In this document: positions 1 to 6,493 of the stretch, one piece after another
Layout of the letters: the number at the start of each line of letters is the position of its first letter
How positions within the stretch are numbered: position 1 is the first letter of the stretch
DNA from: a bacterium
GTDB taxonomy: Bacteria > Zixibacteria > MSB-5A5 > GN15 > FEB-12
NCBI GenBank assembly: GCA_030612965.1
Contig: JAUWMW010000030.1
Location: 1 to 14,436, forward strand
DNA: 14,436 bases
Reading direction: 5' to 3'
The notes under the pieces: generated by a model
What the model saw: only the letters and a program-made list of their open reading frames with translations
Told to the model about the DNA's origin: nothing
Databases searched by the model: none
Position numbers and translations under genes: made by a program

Positions 1-52
1 CTTCGACTCCGCTCAGCATGAGGTTAGACCCCTCGACTGCGCTCGGGGTGAC
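1..52. repeat. Two tandem-like units of a CTTCGACT..GCTC..TGA dispersed repeat
   Basis: Two related 22-base units lie at 1-22 and 31-52. Both follow the pattern C(T/C)TCGACT(C/G)CGCTC followed by a TGA-containing tail. From general knowledge, this sequence class (reverse complement resembling TCATCCTGAGCGAAGTCGAAG) is scattered through intergenic DNA of many unrelated bacterial genomes. No gene lies under it. The left unit starts at the window edge, so more copies may lie further left. Confidence 0.6.
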
Positions 53-114
53 ATCGGGATAGGGGTTTTGGTCTATGAGAACCCACCTGTCGCAAAGCCT
101 TTAGGTGGGGTACC

Positions 115-190
115 GTTCCGATATGTGGCGGGTCCGAAGACGGACCCACCCTACGGGGACTCCCACAGCAAGCTGTGGGCCACCCGGCCT
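115..190. repeat. 76-bp direct repeat, copy 1 (two perfect hairpins)
   Basis: This copy matches 292-367 at 74 of 76 positions; the two mismatches are adjacent, near the left end. It contains two perfect stem-loops: GGGTCCG/CGGACCC (130-136 and 141-147, loop AAGA) and CCCACAGC/GCTGTGGG (162-169 and 172-179, loop AA). The unit has no coding potential of its own. It looks like a dispersed REP/MITE-like intergenic element, with no transposase and no clear target-site duplication. Confidence 0.8.
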
Positions 191-196
191 TCGGCG

Positions 197-221
197 AGAC
201 GGACCCACCCTACGGGGACTC
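197..221. repeat. Partial third copy of the 76-bp repeat core
   Basis: These 25 bases are identical to 138-162 of copy 1, covering the second arm of the first hairpin and the following CCCACCCTACGGGG segment. They carry neither complete hairpin. This suggests the element is modular, or that it is decayed or was rearranged here. Confidence 0.65.
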
Positions 222-234
222 AGAGGGAGAAGAT

Positions 235-260
235 GGATTCCCGCGTTCGCAGGAATGACA
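235..260. repeat. Short palindromic dispersed repeat (GGATTCCCGCG..GGAATGACA type)
   Basis: This is an imperfect palindrome with arms ATTCC (237-241) and GGAAT (252-256) around a CGCG/TTCGC core. On the minus strand it would translate to the familiar VIPANAGIH-like peptide, a hallmark of a very widespread intergenic repeat. A second GGAATGACA tail lies at 271-279, so a truncated neighbour copy is probable. Confidence 0.6.
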
Positions 261-291
261 TAGGGGCGTGGGAATGACAGAGTACCAACTT

Positions 292-367
292 GTTCCGATA
301 ATTGGCGGGTCCGAAGACGGACCCACCCTACGGGGACTCCCACAGCAAGCTGTGGGCCACCCGGCCT
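292..367. repeat. 76-bp direct repeat, copy 2
   Basis: This is the second copy of the 115-190 element, 177 bases downstream in the same orientation. Both hairpins are preserved exactly: GGGTCCG/CGGACCC at 307-313 and 318-324, and CCCACAGC/GCTGTGGG at 339-346 and 349-356. It ends 47 bases before the surE start codon, so in a surE transcript initiated further upstream it would form structured leader RNA. Confidence 0.8.
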
Positions 368-414
368 CAAAAGCCCGCTTGCGTACGTGCACATAATTCC
401 GTACCCTTGGCGGC

Positions 415-1170
415 ATGAAACGGCGGATACTTCTCACCAATGATGACGGCTACTTCAGCGATGGTATCACCGCGCTTTACGATGAGTTGCGAAAGAAGGC
501 CGAGGTGTACATCGTGGCGCCGGACCGCGAACAGTCGGCCAGTTCGCATTCGCTGACTTTGAACCGGCCGTTGCGCGTGCACAAATTAGACAAATACTGT
601 TACGCCACCGACGGCACCCCGACGGACTGTGTCATGTTAGCCGTCCACCTGTTGTTCGAGCACCAGCTTCCGGACATGATAATATCCGGCATCAATCACG
701 GCGCCAACATGGGGGACGACGTCACCTACTCCGGTACGGTGGCGGCGGCGATCGAGGGTTCCATCATAGGCGTGCCGTCGATGGCCGTTTCGATGGCCAA
801 CTATGAACCGCGAACGCCGATGGCTCGCGCCGCCCGGTTTGTGGCGAAACTGGTTGTGTCGTTTGACAAACTGGGACTGAATCCCTCCACGTTTCTCAAC
901 GTCAATCTGCCCCTGGACATCGGGCAGGCGTATCGCGCTTTCGAATTTACTACCCTTGGTTCGCGACGGTACAAAGACATCGTCATTCGCAAAACCGATC
1001 CGCGGGGTAAACCATACTACTGGATAGGTGGTCGACCGCAATGGAAGATGACGCGTGGGTCGGATTTCGAAGCGGTCAGTCGTGGGGTGGTGTCGATCAC
1101 GCCGACACGACTGAACTTCACCGATTCCGATGTTCTGGCTCGACTTATGGACAGCCGTATCAAGCTGTAA
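415..1170 (+). CDS. surE: 5'/3'-nucleotidase SurE
   Basis: SurE removes phosphate from 5'- and 3'-nucleoside monophosphates (and short polyphosphate in some species) using a divalent metal, in the cytoplasm. The 251-residue product has the usual SurE length. The N-terminal LLTNDDG motif supplies metal ligands D10 and D11. The APDREQSASSHS loop supplies the conserved Ser (S41), and SGINHGANMG supplies Asn N94, matching the D8/D9/S39/N95 set of the Thermotoga enzyme. TGTPTDCV (66-73) and YSGTVAAA (105-112) are further family signatures. The ATG at 415 gives a start flush with the conserved beta-strand; only a weak purine stretch (TTGGCGG) precedes it. The gene stands alone between the repeat mosaic and tRNA-Pro, with no sign of the pcm/nlpD/rpoS neighbours of proteobacteria. 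Confidence 0.97.
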   Translation: MKRRILLTNDDGYFSDGITALYDELRKKAEVYIVAPDREQSASSHSLTLNRPLRVHKLDKYCYATDGTPTDCVMLAVHLLFEHQLPDMIISGINHGANMGDDVTYSGTVAAAIEGSIIGVPSMAVSMANYEPRTPMARAARFVAKLVVSFDKLGLNPSTFLNVNLPLDIGQAYRAFEFTTLGSRRYKDIVIRKTDPRGKPYYWIGGRPQWKMTRGSDFEAVSRGVVSITPTRLNFTDSDVLARLMDSRIKL

Positions 1171-1225
1171 CCCGCAGATTCCGCGTTGGGGAGCATTACA
1201 AATAAACCGGATTGAGGGCAATTGT

Positions 1226-1242
1226 CGCAAGAGTTGCGTTTT
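1226..1242 (+). terminator. Possible weak intrinsic terminator after surE
   Basis: A short perfect stem CGCAA/TTGCG (1226-1230 and 1234-1238) with a GAG loop is followed by TTTT. It lies 56 bases after the surE stop codon and before the tRNA promoter, the expected place. The stem has only five base pairs, so this is tentative. Confidence 0.35.
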
Positions 1243-1282
1243 CGGGTACGATATCACGGCTGAAAACTGTTGTACAAAATCA

Positions 1283-1310
1283 TTGACAAGCCGGCCAAAT
1301 GGCCTATTTT
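1283..1310 (+). promoter_or_regulatory. Sigma-70-type promoter for tRNA-Pro
   Basis: TTGACA (1283-1288, perfect -35) is separated by 16 bases from TATTTT (1305-1310). Transcription would begin near 1317, about 16 bases before the mature tRNA. The strong -35 box suits a stable-RNA gene, and read-through could also serve the operon starting at 1497. Confidence 0.6.
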
Positions 1311-1332
1311 GACTTACCTGAGTTGTGAAAAT

Positions 1333-1406
1333 CGGGGCGTGGCGCAGGTTGGTAGCGCGCTTGGTTCGGGACTAAGAGGTCGCTGGTTCAAATCCAGTCG
1401 CCCCGA
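1333..1406 (+). tRNA. tRNA-Pro (anticodon CGG)
   Basis: The cloverleaf is complete. The acceptor stem CGGGGCG (1333-1339) pairs with CGCCCCG (1399-1405), with discriminator A1406. The D stem is GCGC/GCGC. The anticodon stem CTTGG/CTAAG encloses loop TTCGGGA, giving anticodon CGG, which reads CCG proline codons. The T arm contains GGTTCAAATCC. The 3' CCA is not encoded, so a CCA-adding enzyme must finish it. The sequence closely resembles canonical bacterial tRNA-Pro. Confidence 0.96.
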
Positions 1407-1496
1407 TAATCTTACCTGAAATGGCTGCGGAGAGCAGGTGTCTCCTCTGTGGCAGTAATTACCTTATATCGAACCGAGGGTGAAAGGATCAACTGA

Positions 1497-1988
1497 ATGT
1501 CATCTGCAAGAAAGCCAGTGATAGCTGTTATAGGGGCTGGGAAGTGCTCAAAGAAGCTGCGTGATATGGCTTTTGAGGTTGGCAAATACGTGGCGGAGGA
1601 GGGCGGCATCATCGTGTGTGGGGGATTGGGCGGTATTATGGAGGGAGCCGCTCGAGGCGCCCGCGAAGCCGACGGTATCACTATCGGCATTCTGCCGACC
1701 GACCAGAAAGAGGATGCCAACGAGTTTATCGATTTCGTAATCCCAACCGGTTTTGGTGAGGCCAGAAACATTATGGTAGTGCGCGCGGCTGATGCCGTGG
1801 TGGCGTTTCCCGGCAAGTTCGGGACGCTGACGGAGATGGCTTTTGCTCTGCATGCCAAGAAACCGGTTGTATCCGTCAAGGCCTGGAGGTTATCTGAAGA
1901 GATCCATCAGGTCGACACGCCTCTGGAGGCCGCTGAGTTGGCTATGAAGCTGGCCGTCGGAGATGGGGAGGACGGAGGGAAGGATTGA
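1497..1988 (+). CDS. LOG/TIGR00725-like nucleotide-binding Rossmann protein
   Basis: This 163-residue protein has the single Rossmann-like fold of the LOG (lysine decarboxylase-like) superfamily, closest in layout to the TIGR00725 group. Visible marks are the VIAVIGAGK strand (8-16), CGGLGGIMEGAARGA (41-55), GILPTD (64-69), the EAR with R90, and the phosphoribohydrolase-like box PGKFGTLTE (105-113) with E113. In canonical LOG enzymes this box is PGGxGTxxE and cleaves the N-glycosidic bond of nucleoside monophosphates; here the second Gly is Lys (K107), so activity is uncertain. GAAAGGA sits about 9 bases before the ATG. Its stop TGA overlaps the TTG start of the acylphosphatase, and apt follows, so a role in nucleotide metabolism or nucleotide binding is reasonable but unproven. 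Confidence 0.8.
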   Translation: MSSARKPVIAVIGAGKCSKKLRDMAFEVGKYVAEEGGIIVCGGLGGIMEGAARGAREADGITIGILPTDQKEDANEFIDFVIPTGFGEARNIMVVRAADAVVAFPGKFGTLTEMAFALHAKKPVVSVKAWRLSEEIHQVDTPLEAAELAMKLAVGDGEDGGKD

Positions 1989-2269
1989 GTTCGGTCGGGG
2001 CTGAACTCCGAGTTTCCGGCATGGTGCAGGCTGTCGGGTATCGATATTTCTGCTATCGCAAAGCGAATAATCTGGGAATCACTGGGTGGGTGAAGAATCA
2101 GCCCGACGGTTCCGTGTTGATTCTGGCCGAGGGTGATCGTTCGGCAATTGAAGCGTTCATCGTTGAACTGAAGATGGGACCGCCCGCTTCGTCGGTCAGT
2201 GATGTGAACGTCGAGTGGCGAACTTTCTCCGGGGAGATGTCCGAATTCAATATAGAGATGGGGTACTGA
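1985..2269 (+). CDS. acyP: Acylphosphatase
   Basis: Acylphosphatase hydrolyses carboxyl-phosphate bonds such as those in acetyl phosphate or 1,3-bisphosphoglycerate. The 94-residue product has the normal size and the family signature: RVSGMVQAVGYR (9-20), a variant of GxVQGVGFR with catalytic Arg R20, then GITGWVKNQPDGSV (31-44) with catalytic Asn N38. The QGVG-type loop reads QAVG, a mild deviation. The start is TTG at 1985, supported by a strong purine-rich stretch (GGAGGGAAGGA) directly upstream and by a 4-base overlap (TTGA) with the stop of the LOG-like gene. The stop TGA shares one base with the apt ATG, so all three genes are probably translationally coupled. Confidence 0.95.
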   Translation: MSSVGAELRVSGMVQAVGYRYFCYRKANNLGITGWVKNQPDGSVLILAEGDRSAIEAFIVELKMGPPASSVSDVNVEWRTFSGEMSEFNIEMGY

Positions 2270-2805
2270 TGTCACAGCGCGGAGAAGCACTCAAGAAGTA
2301 TATTCGAAGCGTTCCCGATTTCCCAAGGCCGGGGATCAATTTTTATGACATAACTACGCTGCTTCGGGATCCCGCCGGGTTTACCTTGGCGCTGGAGGCT
2401 ATGGAGGAATTCGCACGATCGAAGCAGGCCGACAAGATTCTGGCGGTGGAATCACGCGGGTTTCTCTTCGGTGCTGCTTTGGCCGACCGGTTGGAGACTA
2501 GCTTGGCCGTGGCTCGCAAAAAAGGGAAACTGCCCTACAAGACCGTCAGCGCCGAATATGCATTGGAGTATGGCACTGACAGTCTTGAGGTTCACGAGGA
2601 CGCCATCAACCAGGGTGAGCGGGTGCTGATTGTCGATGACCTGATAGCAACCGGCGGGACCCTCCAGGCGGTCTGCAAAATGGTCGAGCAGTTGTCGGCT
2701 GAAGTGGTCGGTATCTCAGCGGTGATCGATTTGTCATTTCTCCCCTGGCGGGAGAAGCTGGCTGACTATGATGTCAATTGCCTGGTGTCGTATGATTCCG
2801 AGTAG
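2269..2805 (+). CDS. apt: Adenine phosphoribosyltransferase
   Basis: Apt makes AMP and pyrophosphate from adenine and PRPP (purine salvage, cytoplasm). The 178-residue protein matches the family length. SVPDFPRPGINFYDITTLL (14-32) is the diagnostic N-terminal block. ESRGF (61-65) corresponds to the usual EARGF. RKKGKLP (83-89) is the flexible-loop region, and VLIVDDLIATGGT (119-131) is the PRPP-binding loop with D123/D124. The frame is open upstream to 2215, but the ATG at 2269 starts exactly where family members start and forms a TGATG stop/start overlap with acyP, so I use it. It is the last gene of the operon; tRNA-Arg follows 95 bases later. Confidence 0.97.
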   Translation: MSQRGEALKKYIRSVPDFPRPGINFYDITTLLRDPAGFTLALEAMEEFARSKQADKILAVESRGFLFGAALADRLETSLAVARKKGKLPYKTVSAEYALEYGTDSLEVHEDAINQGERVLIVDDLIATGGTLQAVCKMVEQLSAEVVGISAVIDLSFLPWREKLADYDVNCLVSYDSE

Positions 2806-2812
2806 TTACTGT

Positions 2813-2841
2813 TTGCGCAAGCGAGCGCACTTTCGTACATT
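2813..2841 (+). promoter_or_regulatory. Possible promoter for tRNA-Arg
   Basis: TTGCGC (2813-2818) and TACATT (2836-2841) are 17 bases apart, starting just after the apt stop codon. Transcription would begin near 2848, about 53 bases upstream of the mature tRNA. Each box deviates from consensus at two positions, so this is a moderate candidate; co-transcription with apt is an alternative. Confidence 0.35.
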
Positions 2842-2900
2842 TGTCCTGTGGAGAAAGAAATCCAGGCTGGCCATTCAGACAGGGCTCGCCTGTTTGCCAC

Positions 2901-2974
2901 GCCCCCGTAGCTCAGTTGGATAGAGCATCGGTTTCCTAAACCGAGGGCCGCAGGTTCGATTCCTGCCGGGGGTA
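2901..2974 (+). tRNA. tRNA-Arg (anticodon CCT)
   Basis: The acceptor stem GCCCCCG (2901-2907) pairs with CGGGGGT (2967-2973; first pair G-U), discriminator A2974. The D stem is GCTC/GAGC. The anticodon stem TCGGT/ACCGA holds loop TTCCTAA, giving CCT, which reads AGG arginine codons. The T arm is GCAGG TTCGATT CCTGC. CCA is not encoded. Confidence 0.96.
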
Positions 2975-3007
2975 TTTATTTACTCACATTCAGCATGATC
3001 CCACCCA

Positions 3008-3036
3008 TTGCTTTTCTCAGTGAATACTGGTATTCT
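3008..3036 (+). promoter_or_regulatory. Promoter upstream of the ppsR-like gene
   Basis: TTGCTT (3008-3013) and TATTCT (3031-3036) are separated by 17 bases. The -10 is preceded by TGG, an extended -10 (TGn) element. Predicted start is near 3043, leaving a leader of about 50 bases before the ATG at 3093. Confidence 0.5.
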
Positions 3037-3092
3037 CTGTACATGGTGGGGAAGAGATGTTGTGACCGTCATTGTTTCGGAAGAGTTTTTGA

Positions 3093-3950
3093 ATGAGTGA
3101 ACTCAAGAAGATCGTGATTGTATCTGACGGTACCGGCGGCACGGCGAAACGGCTAATGGATGCAGTCCTGGTACAGTATGAACAGGCGGAGGTAGAGTAC
3201 TCCCTTGAACATATCTATCAGCAGGTGCGTACCCACAAAGAGATCGGTAGAATTCTCAAAGAGATTGACGACGAAGACCTCGTTCTGTTTTCTGTAATCT
3301 CAAGAGAACTAAGCGATTATTTCAGCCGGCGTCTGGAAGATCGCGGCATTCTGCATTTGAATATTCTGCGGCCGACACTCGATATCGTGTCCAAGTTTCT
3401 GGGGGTTCATCCTGATTATCGACCGGGTATTTTCCGGATTGTCGATGACCGTTACTACGGAAGAATCGACACGATCGGATACACGGTTGAGCACGACGAT
3501 GGCTGCGGTTCGTTGATCGAACAGGCGGATGCCGTCCTGCTGGGACTGTCGAGATCGTGCAAAACCCCGATTAGTGTTTATCTGGCCTGTAATCATGGGC
3601 TGAAGGTGGCCAACATCCCGGTGGTGAAGGACACCGTTATCATGGAAAACCTGCTTCGGCGGCTTAAGCCGGTTGATCCCAAGAAGGTCATCGGCTTGCT
3701 GGTTCAGCCGGACCGGCTGGCCCGGATGAGAGAGGAACGCTCCGGTTACTTTGCTGTTACCCCAAAAGCTCAGGCTGAACTACAAAGCTACCACGAAATC
3801 GGCGAGGTGACGCAGGAGTTCAGATTCTGCCGTGAACTCTACCGTACGAAAGGTTGGCAGACGGTCGACGTGACGCACCGAGCAATCGAGGAAATTTCAA
3901 AGGAAATCCTGCAATTGCTTGGTTATCCCAGCTCGGGTATGGTTGAGTGA
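3093..3950 (+). CDS. ppsR: PpsR/DUF299 bifunctional kinase/pyrophosphorylase
   Basis: Proteins of this family (Kinase-PPPase, formerly DUF299) switch phosphoenolpyruvate synthase or pyruvate,phosphate dikinase off by ADP-dependent Thr phosphorylation, and on again by phosphate-dependent, pyrophosphate-forming dephosphorylation. The 285-residue product shows the N-terminal SDGTGGTA block (11-18, usually SDSTGETA), the VEHDDG motif (132-137) and the nucleotide-binding loop GLSRSCKTPIS (151-161) followed by VYLA. A GGAAG stretch lies some 10 bases before the ATG. Its PEP synthase or PPDK target is not in this window, so which branch it regulates cannot be told. The gene appears monocistronic behind its own promoter. 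Confidence 0.95.
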   Translation: MSELKKIVIVSDGTGGTAKRLMDAVLVQYEQAEVEYSLEHIYQQVRTHKEIGRILKEIDDEDLVLFSVISRELSDYFSRRLEDRGILHLNILRPTLDIVSKFLGVHPDYRPGIFRIVDDRYYGRIDTIGYTVEHDDGCGSLIEQADAVLLGLSRSCKTPISVYLACNHGLKVANIPVVKDTVIMENLLRRLKPVDPKKVIGLLVQPDRLARMREERSGYFAVTPKAQAELQSYHEIGEVTQEFRFCRELYRTKGWQTVDVTHRAIEEISKEILQLLGYPSSGMVE

Positions 3951-4069
3951 CTCCAATGGGGTTTCTGAGGTCGGTTAGCTGAGATACGGTTGACCTCGAC
4001 TGTAAGGCATCCCCACCTCCACCCACCCAAAATACCTGCTTCGGGGCGATATTTTGTCCCGCAGAAAGT

Positions 4070-4098
4070 TTGACATTGACCTCTGTAAGTCATATATT
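4070..4098 (+). promoter_or_regulatory. Near-consensus sigma-70 promoter of the first PorV-like gene
   Basis: A perfect TTGACA (4070-4075) and TATATT (4093-4098) are exactly 17 bases apart, in an AT-rich patch. Transcription would start about 4105, giving a leader of roughly 70 bases before the ATG at 4175. This is the best-matched promoter in the window and suggests strong expression of the barrel protein. Confidence 0.7.
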
Positions 4099-4174
4099 CT
4101 TTGATTATTTTGTCGTGCTGGTGCGTCTATGAAGAAGACAAAACGGTTTGCTACGTGATAAAGGAGTCTCAGGT

Positions 4175-5617
4175 ATGCTCAAGTCTCTACTCAAAGTTGT
4201 CGTTGTAATCGCTTTTCTCACCACGACTGCTGCTAGTCAAACATATTTGCCCCATTCAAGTTTTGATTTCACCTGGGGTGGCGCTCGCGCTGAGGCTATG
4301 GGTAACGCCTACCTGGGACTGGCGGATGACATCACGGCCGGCGCCTGGAACCCGGCTGGTCTGGTCGGTTTTGAAGGGCCAACTCTCGGGTTCAGCCTGG
4401 GTTCGACAGTGCCCCGCGGTTACACTGATTACAGTATTCAATCGAGGCTGTGGCGCTACGATCACTCCGGCTCCCTGAGCAACGTTTCGGGTCTTAACTT
4501 CATCGCGCCTTTTCGAATCAAAGGACATCCGTTCGTTGGGTCGGTCAATTTAACTCGCAATTTCGAAGATATTATGGGACTTGGGTACAAGCTGGTGCGT
4601 GATACAATGCGGTGGGTCCCCCGCACCGGCAATATATGGGAGTTGGATACTTTCTTGGTTGATATCGGCACGCATGTGATACAGGAAGGTGGTGTCAACT
4701 CAGTCGCTTTTTCCTTCGGAACGCGCGTGTATGAGAATACATCGTTCGGAATCGGCATCAACATCTATACGGGAACAAACACAGAGGAAGTGTTCTATAC
4801 TCAACTGTTAGCCGATCTTCCGATTTCTCCGGGAGCGCAAGAGGTCGACGAAATGGTGGAGTTGTACATTGTGGACACTACGAAGTTCTCCGGCGTAAAC
4901 TTCACCCTGGGACTAAAGAAAACCGGTGAACGATTCAGTGCTGGGCTGGTATTACGAACACCTTTCAGTCTGAACCTCAAGACCGGGAGTTCGATCTATC
5001 AGGTGAGGTCGATAAACGGTATGCCGCAGGAGGAAGGGACCGACACGACGTTCATAGACAATCAGCTCACCAAGTATACGTTGCCGCTGACTATTGGCGC
5101 CGGCCTGGCCTTGAACCTCAGCGACGATGCCGTGATCACCGCTGACGCTGAGTACCGTGGTTATGGCAGTACCAAGTTCAAGCAGCGTGATTCTCTGCGA
5201 ATCGATCCGGCCGGCAACAACGAGGAGTATTTCACGGATATCGATCCGGAGTGGAACAACGTTTTCTCGATGCGGTTCGGTAGTGAGTATCGGATCAATT
5301 CGTCAATCGGCATGATTCCGCTCCGGGCTGGTATGGGGATGGTAGCGATCCCGTGGCCGAACCGTTCGGAGTCGAAATCACCTCACGGAAATTTCAATTT
5401 TCCGCACCTTATTTTTCTGCCGTTTGTAAAGGCTCTTAACAAGGATGACACGCCGATCCGGTCCACCTATTCCCTCGGCAGCGGCATCCACTGGAATCAA
5501 ATCAAACTCGACTGGGCCTATACCTACAGCACGGTGGATCGGAACTGGGGTGAGACTTTTATCGAGGCGAAGCTGAGAGACCATCACTTTGGTTTTACAT
5601 TCACGGGGGTGTTCTAA
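4175..5617 (+). CDS. PorV/UPF0164-like outer-membrane beta-barrel protein
   Basis: This 480-residue exported protein has a signal peptide of about 20 residues (hydrophobic VVVVIAFL, cleavage likely after TTAAS). Immediately after it is the family hallmark GGARAEAMGNAYLGLADD (35-52), then WNPAGL (58-63). The pattern GARA..G.A....D....WNPAGL is shared by PorV/PorQ, UPF0164 and FadL-type proteins. The rest alternates hydrophobic and polar residues as in beta-strands. The chain ends in a barrel-type strand, HHFGFTFTGVF, with a C-terminal Phe as used for BAM recognition. I choose the ATG at 4175 over an in-frame TTG at 4148 because AAGGAG sits 8 bases before it and the signal peptide then begins properly. 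Its substrate is unknown; PorV relatives can be type IX secretion shuttles, but no other T9SS gene is present. Confidence 0.85.
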   Translation: MLKSLLKVVVVIAFLTTTAASQTYLPHSSFDFTWGGARAEAMGNAYLGLADDITAGAWNPAGLVGFEGPTLGFSLGSTVPRGYTDYSIQSRLWRYDHSGSLSNVSGLNFIAPFRIKGHPFVGSVNLTRNFEDIMGLGYKLVRDTMRWVPRTGNIWELDTFLVDIGTHVIQEGGVNSVAFSFGTRVYENTSFGIGINIYTGTNTEEVFYTQLLADLPISPGAQEVDEMVELYIVDTTKFSGVNFTLGLKKTGERFSAGLVLRTPFSLNLKTGSSIYQVRSINGMPQEEGTDTTFIDNQLTKYTLPLTIGAGLALNLSDDAVITADAEYRGYGSTKFKQRDSLRIDPAGNNEEYFTDIDPEWNNVFSMRFGSEYRINSSIGMIPLRAGMGMVAIPWPNRSESKSPHGNFNFPHLIFLPFVKALNKDDTPIRSTYSLGSGIHWNQIKLDWAYTYSTVDRNWGETFIEAKLRDHHFGFTFTGVF

Positions 5618-5728
5618 GTCGGCAGTTTAGTCGGCGAGTATCATCGGTCTGTTGAAGTGAAACGGTCATGTGGTCGCTTATGCCGGCTGGTGTCGGATCC
5701 AGATGATCACTAGTGCCACATCGACTTA

Positions 5729-5740
5729 ACCCCTAGGGGT
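5729..5740. promoter_or_regulatory. 12-bp perfect palindrome upstream of the TPR gene, possible operator
   Basis: ACCCCTAGGGGT is a perfect palindrome about 50 bases before the TPR start. It falls between a weak TTAACC (5726-5731) and GATAAA (5749-5754), which are 17 bases apart. A dyad in a promoter spacer is a common operator arrangement, but the boxes are poor. Confidence 0.25.
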
Positions 5741-5789
5741 GCAGTGCCGATAAACGATATGAAAGAAAAACGCGTGTGAGGAGTCTTTG

Positions 5790-6464
5790 ATGGACCAGAA
5801 GGTTAGACTGACCAAGAGACAGATCAAGGAAGACAAGTTTACCACTTTTATGCTCAAGTCCCGAAGCTGGTTTCTTGAAAACTGGCAGTTGTTAGTGATC
5901 GGAGTGGCGGCGGCGGCCCTGATAATTGTGGCGACAGTGTACTATACTCAGTCTCGTGCAACTCGGGCGGGCGAGGCCGCAACGAAGTATGCGCAGGCTC
6001 TTCAGGACTATCGCAACCAGAACAACCAGGTGGCGATCATGGGTTTTGCGCAGATCGTCGAGGACTATTCCGGGGATCAGACGGCCGAACAGGCCACATT
6101 TCTACTCGGCAAGCTCAACTACCGCATCCGCAATTACGATGAAGCTATCCGGCACTTCGAGATGTACCTGAACAAGTATCGCGACAATACCCTTACCAGA
6201 GCCGCCGCACTGGCCGGTATCGCCTCATGCTATGAGGACCAGGGTAATTTCGTCGAGGCGGCTGAGAAGTTCCAACAAGCGTTTAGTGAGTTTCCAGATG
6301 GGCCGCTGGGTGGTGACTATCTCAATTCCGCCATGCGAAACTACCTCGAGATCGGCGAGTTAGAGAAAGCCAGGGCGGATCTTGATAGCATCAAAGCGCG
6401 TTTTGAGGGGTCTGAGTTGGCCAAGCGCGCTGTTCGGAGATTCGTTGAGAAAAACCCCGGCTGA
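5790..6464 (+). CDS. Membrane-anchored TPR protein (YfgM-like layout)
   Basis: The 224-residue protein has a short charged cytoplasmic N-terminus (1-30), one transmembrane helix (about 33-52, LLVIGVAAAALIIVATVYY) and a soluble C-terminal part made of TPR helices. TPR-like pairs are visible at about 63-95, 97-131 (FLLGKLNYRIRNYDEAIRHF) and 138-170 (GIASCYEDQGNFVEAAEKF). N-in topology with a TPR tail outside the membrane resembles YfgM/Anc-type or BamD-like helper proteins, suggesting a scaffold for envelope proteins; no enzymatic motif is seen. The ATG at 5790 is preceded by GAGGAG at 6 bases; a TTG directly before it is unlikely to be the start. GH57 follows 29 bases later, probably in the same operon. 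Confidence 0.8.
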   Translation: MDQKVRLTKRQIKEDKFTTFMLKSRSWFLENWQLLVIGVAAAALIIVATVYYTQSRATRAGEAATKYAQALQDYRNQNNQVAIMGFAQIVEDYSGDQTAEQATFLLGKLNYRIRNYDEAIRHFEMYLNKYRDNTLTRAAALAGIASCYEDQGNFVEAAEKFQQAFSEFPDGPLGGDYLNSAMRNYLEIGELEKARADLDSIKARFEGSELAKRAVRRFVEKNPG

Positions 6465-6493
6465 TAACATCGATTGCCGAAGGTGGGGGCGAC

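Larger units (their letters stand above)
1..414. other. Gene-free repeat mosaic upstream of surE
   Basis: I see no credible gene in this stretch. Open frames on both strands run through the repeats and give low-complexity Gly/Pro/Arg peptides that recur with each repeat copy. It holds at least three unrelated dispersed repeat classes (1-52; 115-190, 197-221 and 292-367; 235-260). No well-matched sigma-70 promoter for surE could be picked out in the last 50 bases. Confidence 0.75.

Noticed and set aside
115..367. CRISPR array at the left edge
   Set aside because: Only two full repeat copies, each 76 bases and 177 bases apart, with no regular spacers and no cas gene.
101..440. Overlapping minus-strand reading frames of 76-97 codons before surE
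   Set aside because: They translate the dispersed repeats; the same Gly/Pro/Arg peptide recurs with each repeat copy, and no start signal or family resemblance is seen.
637..1257. 206-codon minus-strand reading frame
   Set aside because: It lies antisense across surE, has Arg/His-rich composition typical of a shadow frame, and shows no motif.
1130..1312. 60-codon plus-strand frame after surE
   Set aside because: It overlaps the surE 3' end, lacks a ribosome site and runs through a hairpin and the tRNA promoter.
1333..2974. Genomic island bounded by the two tRNA genes
   Set aside because: The genes between the tRNAs are housekeeping, with coupled starts and composition like their surroundings; there is no integrase or tRNA-end duplication.
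3967..3997. Inverted repeat GAGGTC/GACCTC after the ppsR-like gene as a terminator
   Set aside because: The loop is 19 bases and no T-tract follows; a coincidence is as likely as a function.
4175..5617. Type IX secretion locus because of PorV-like proteins
   Set aside because: PorV/UPF0164-like barrels occur widely outside T9SS, and no other T9SS component or C-terminal sorting domain is visible in the window.
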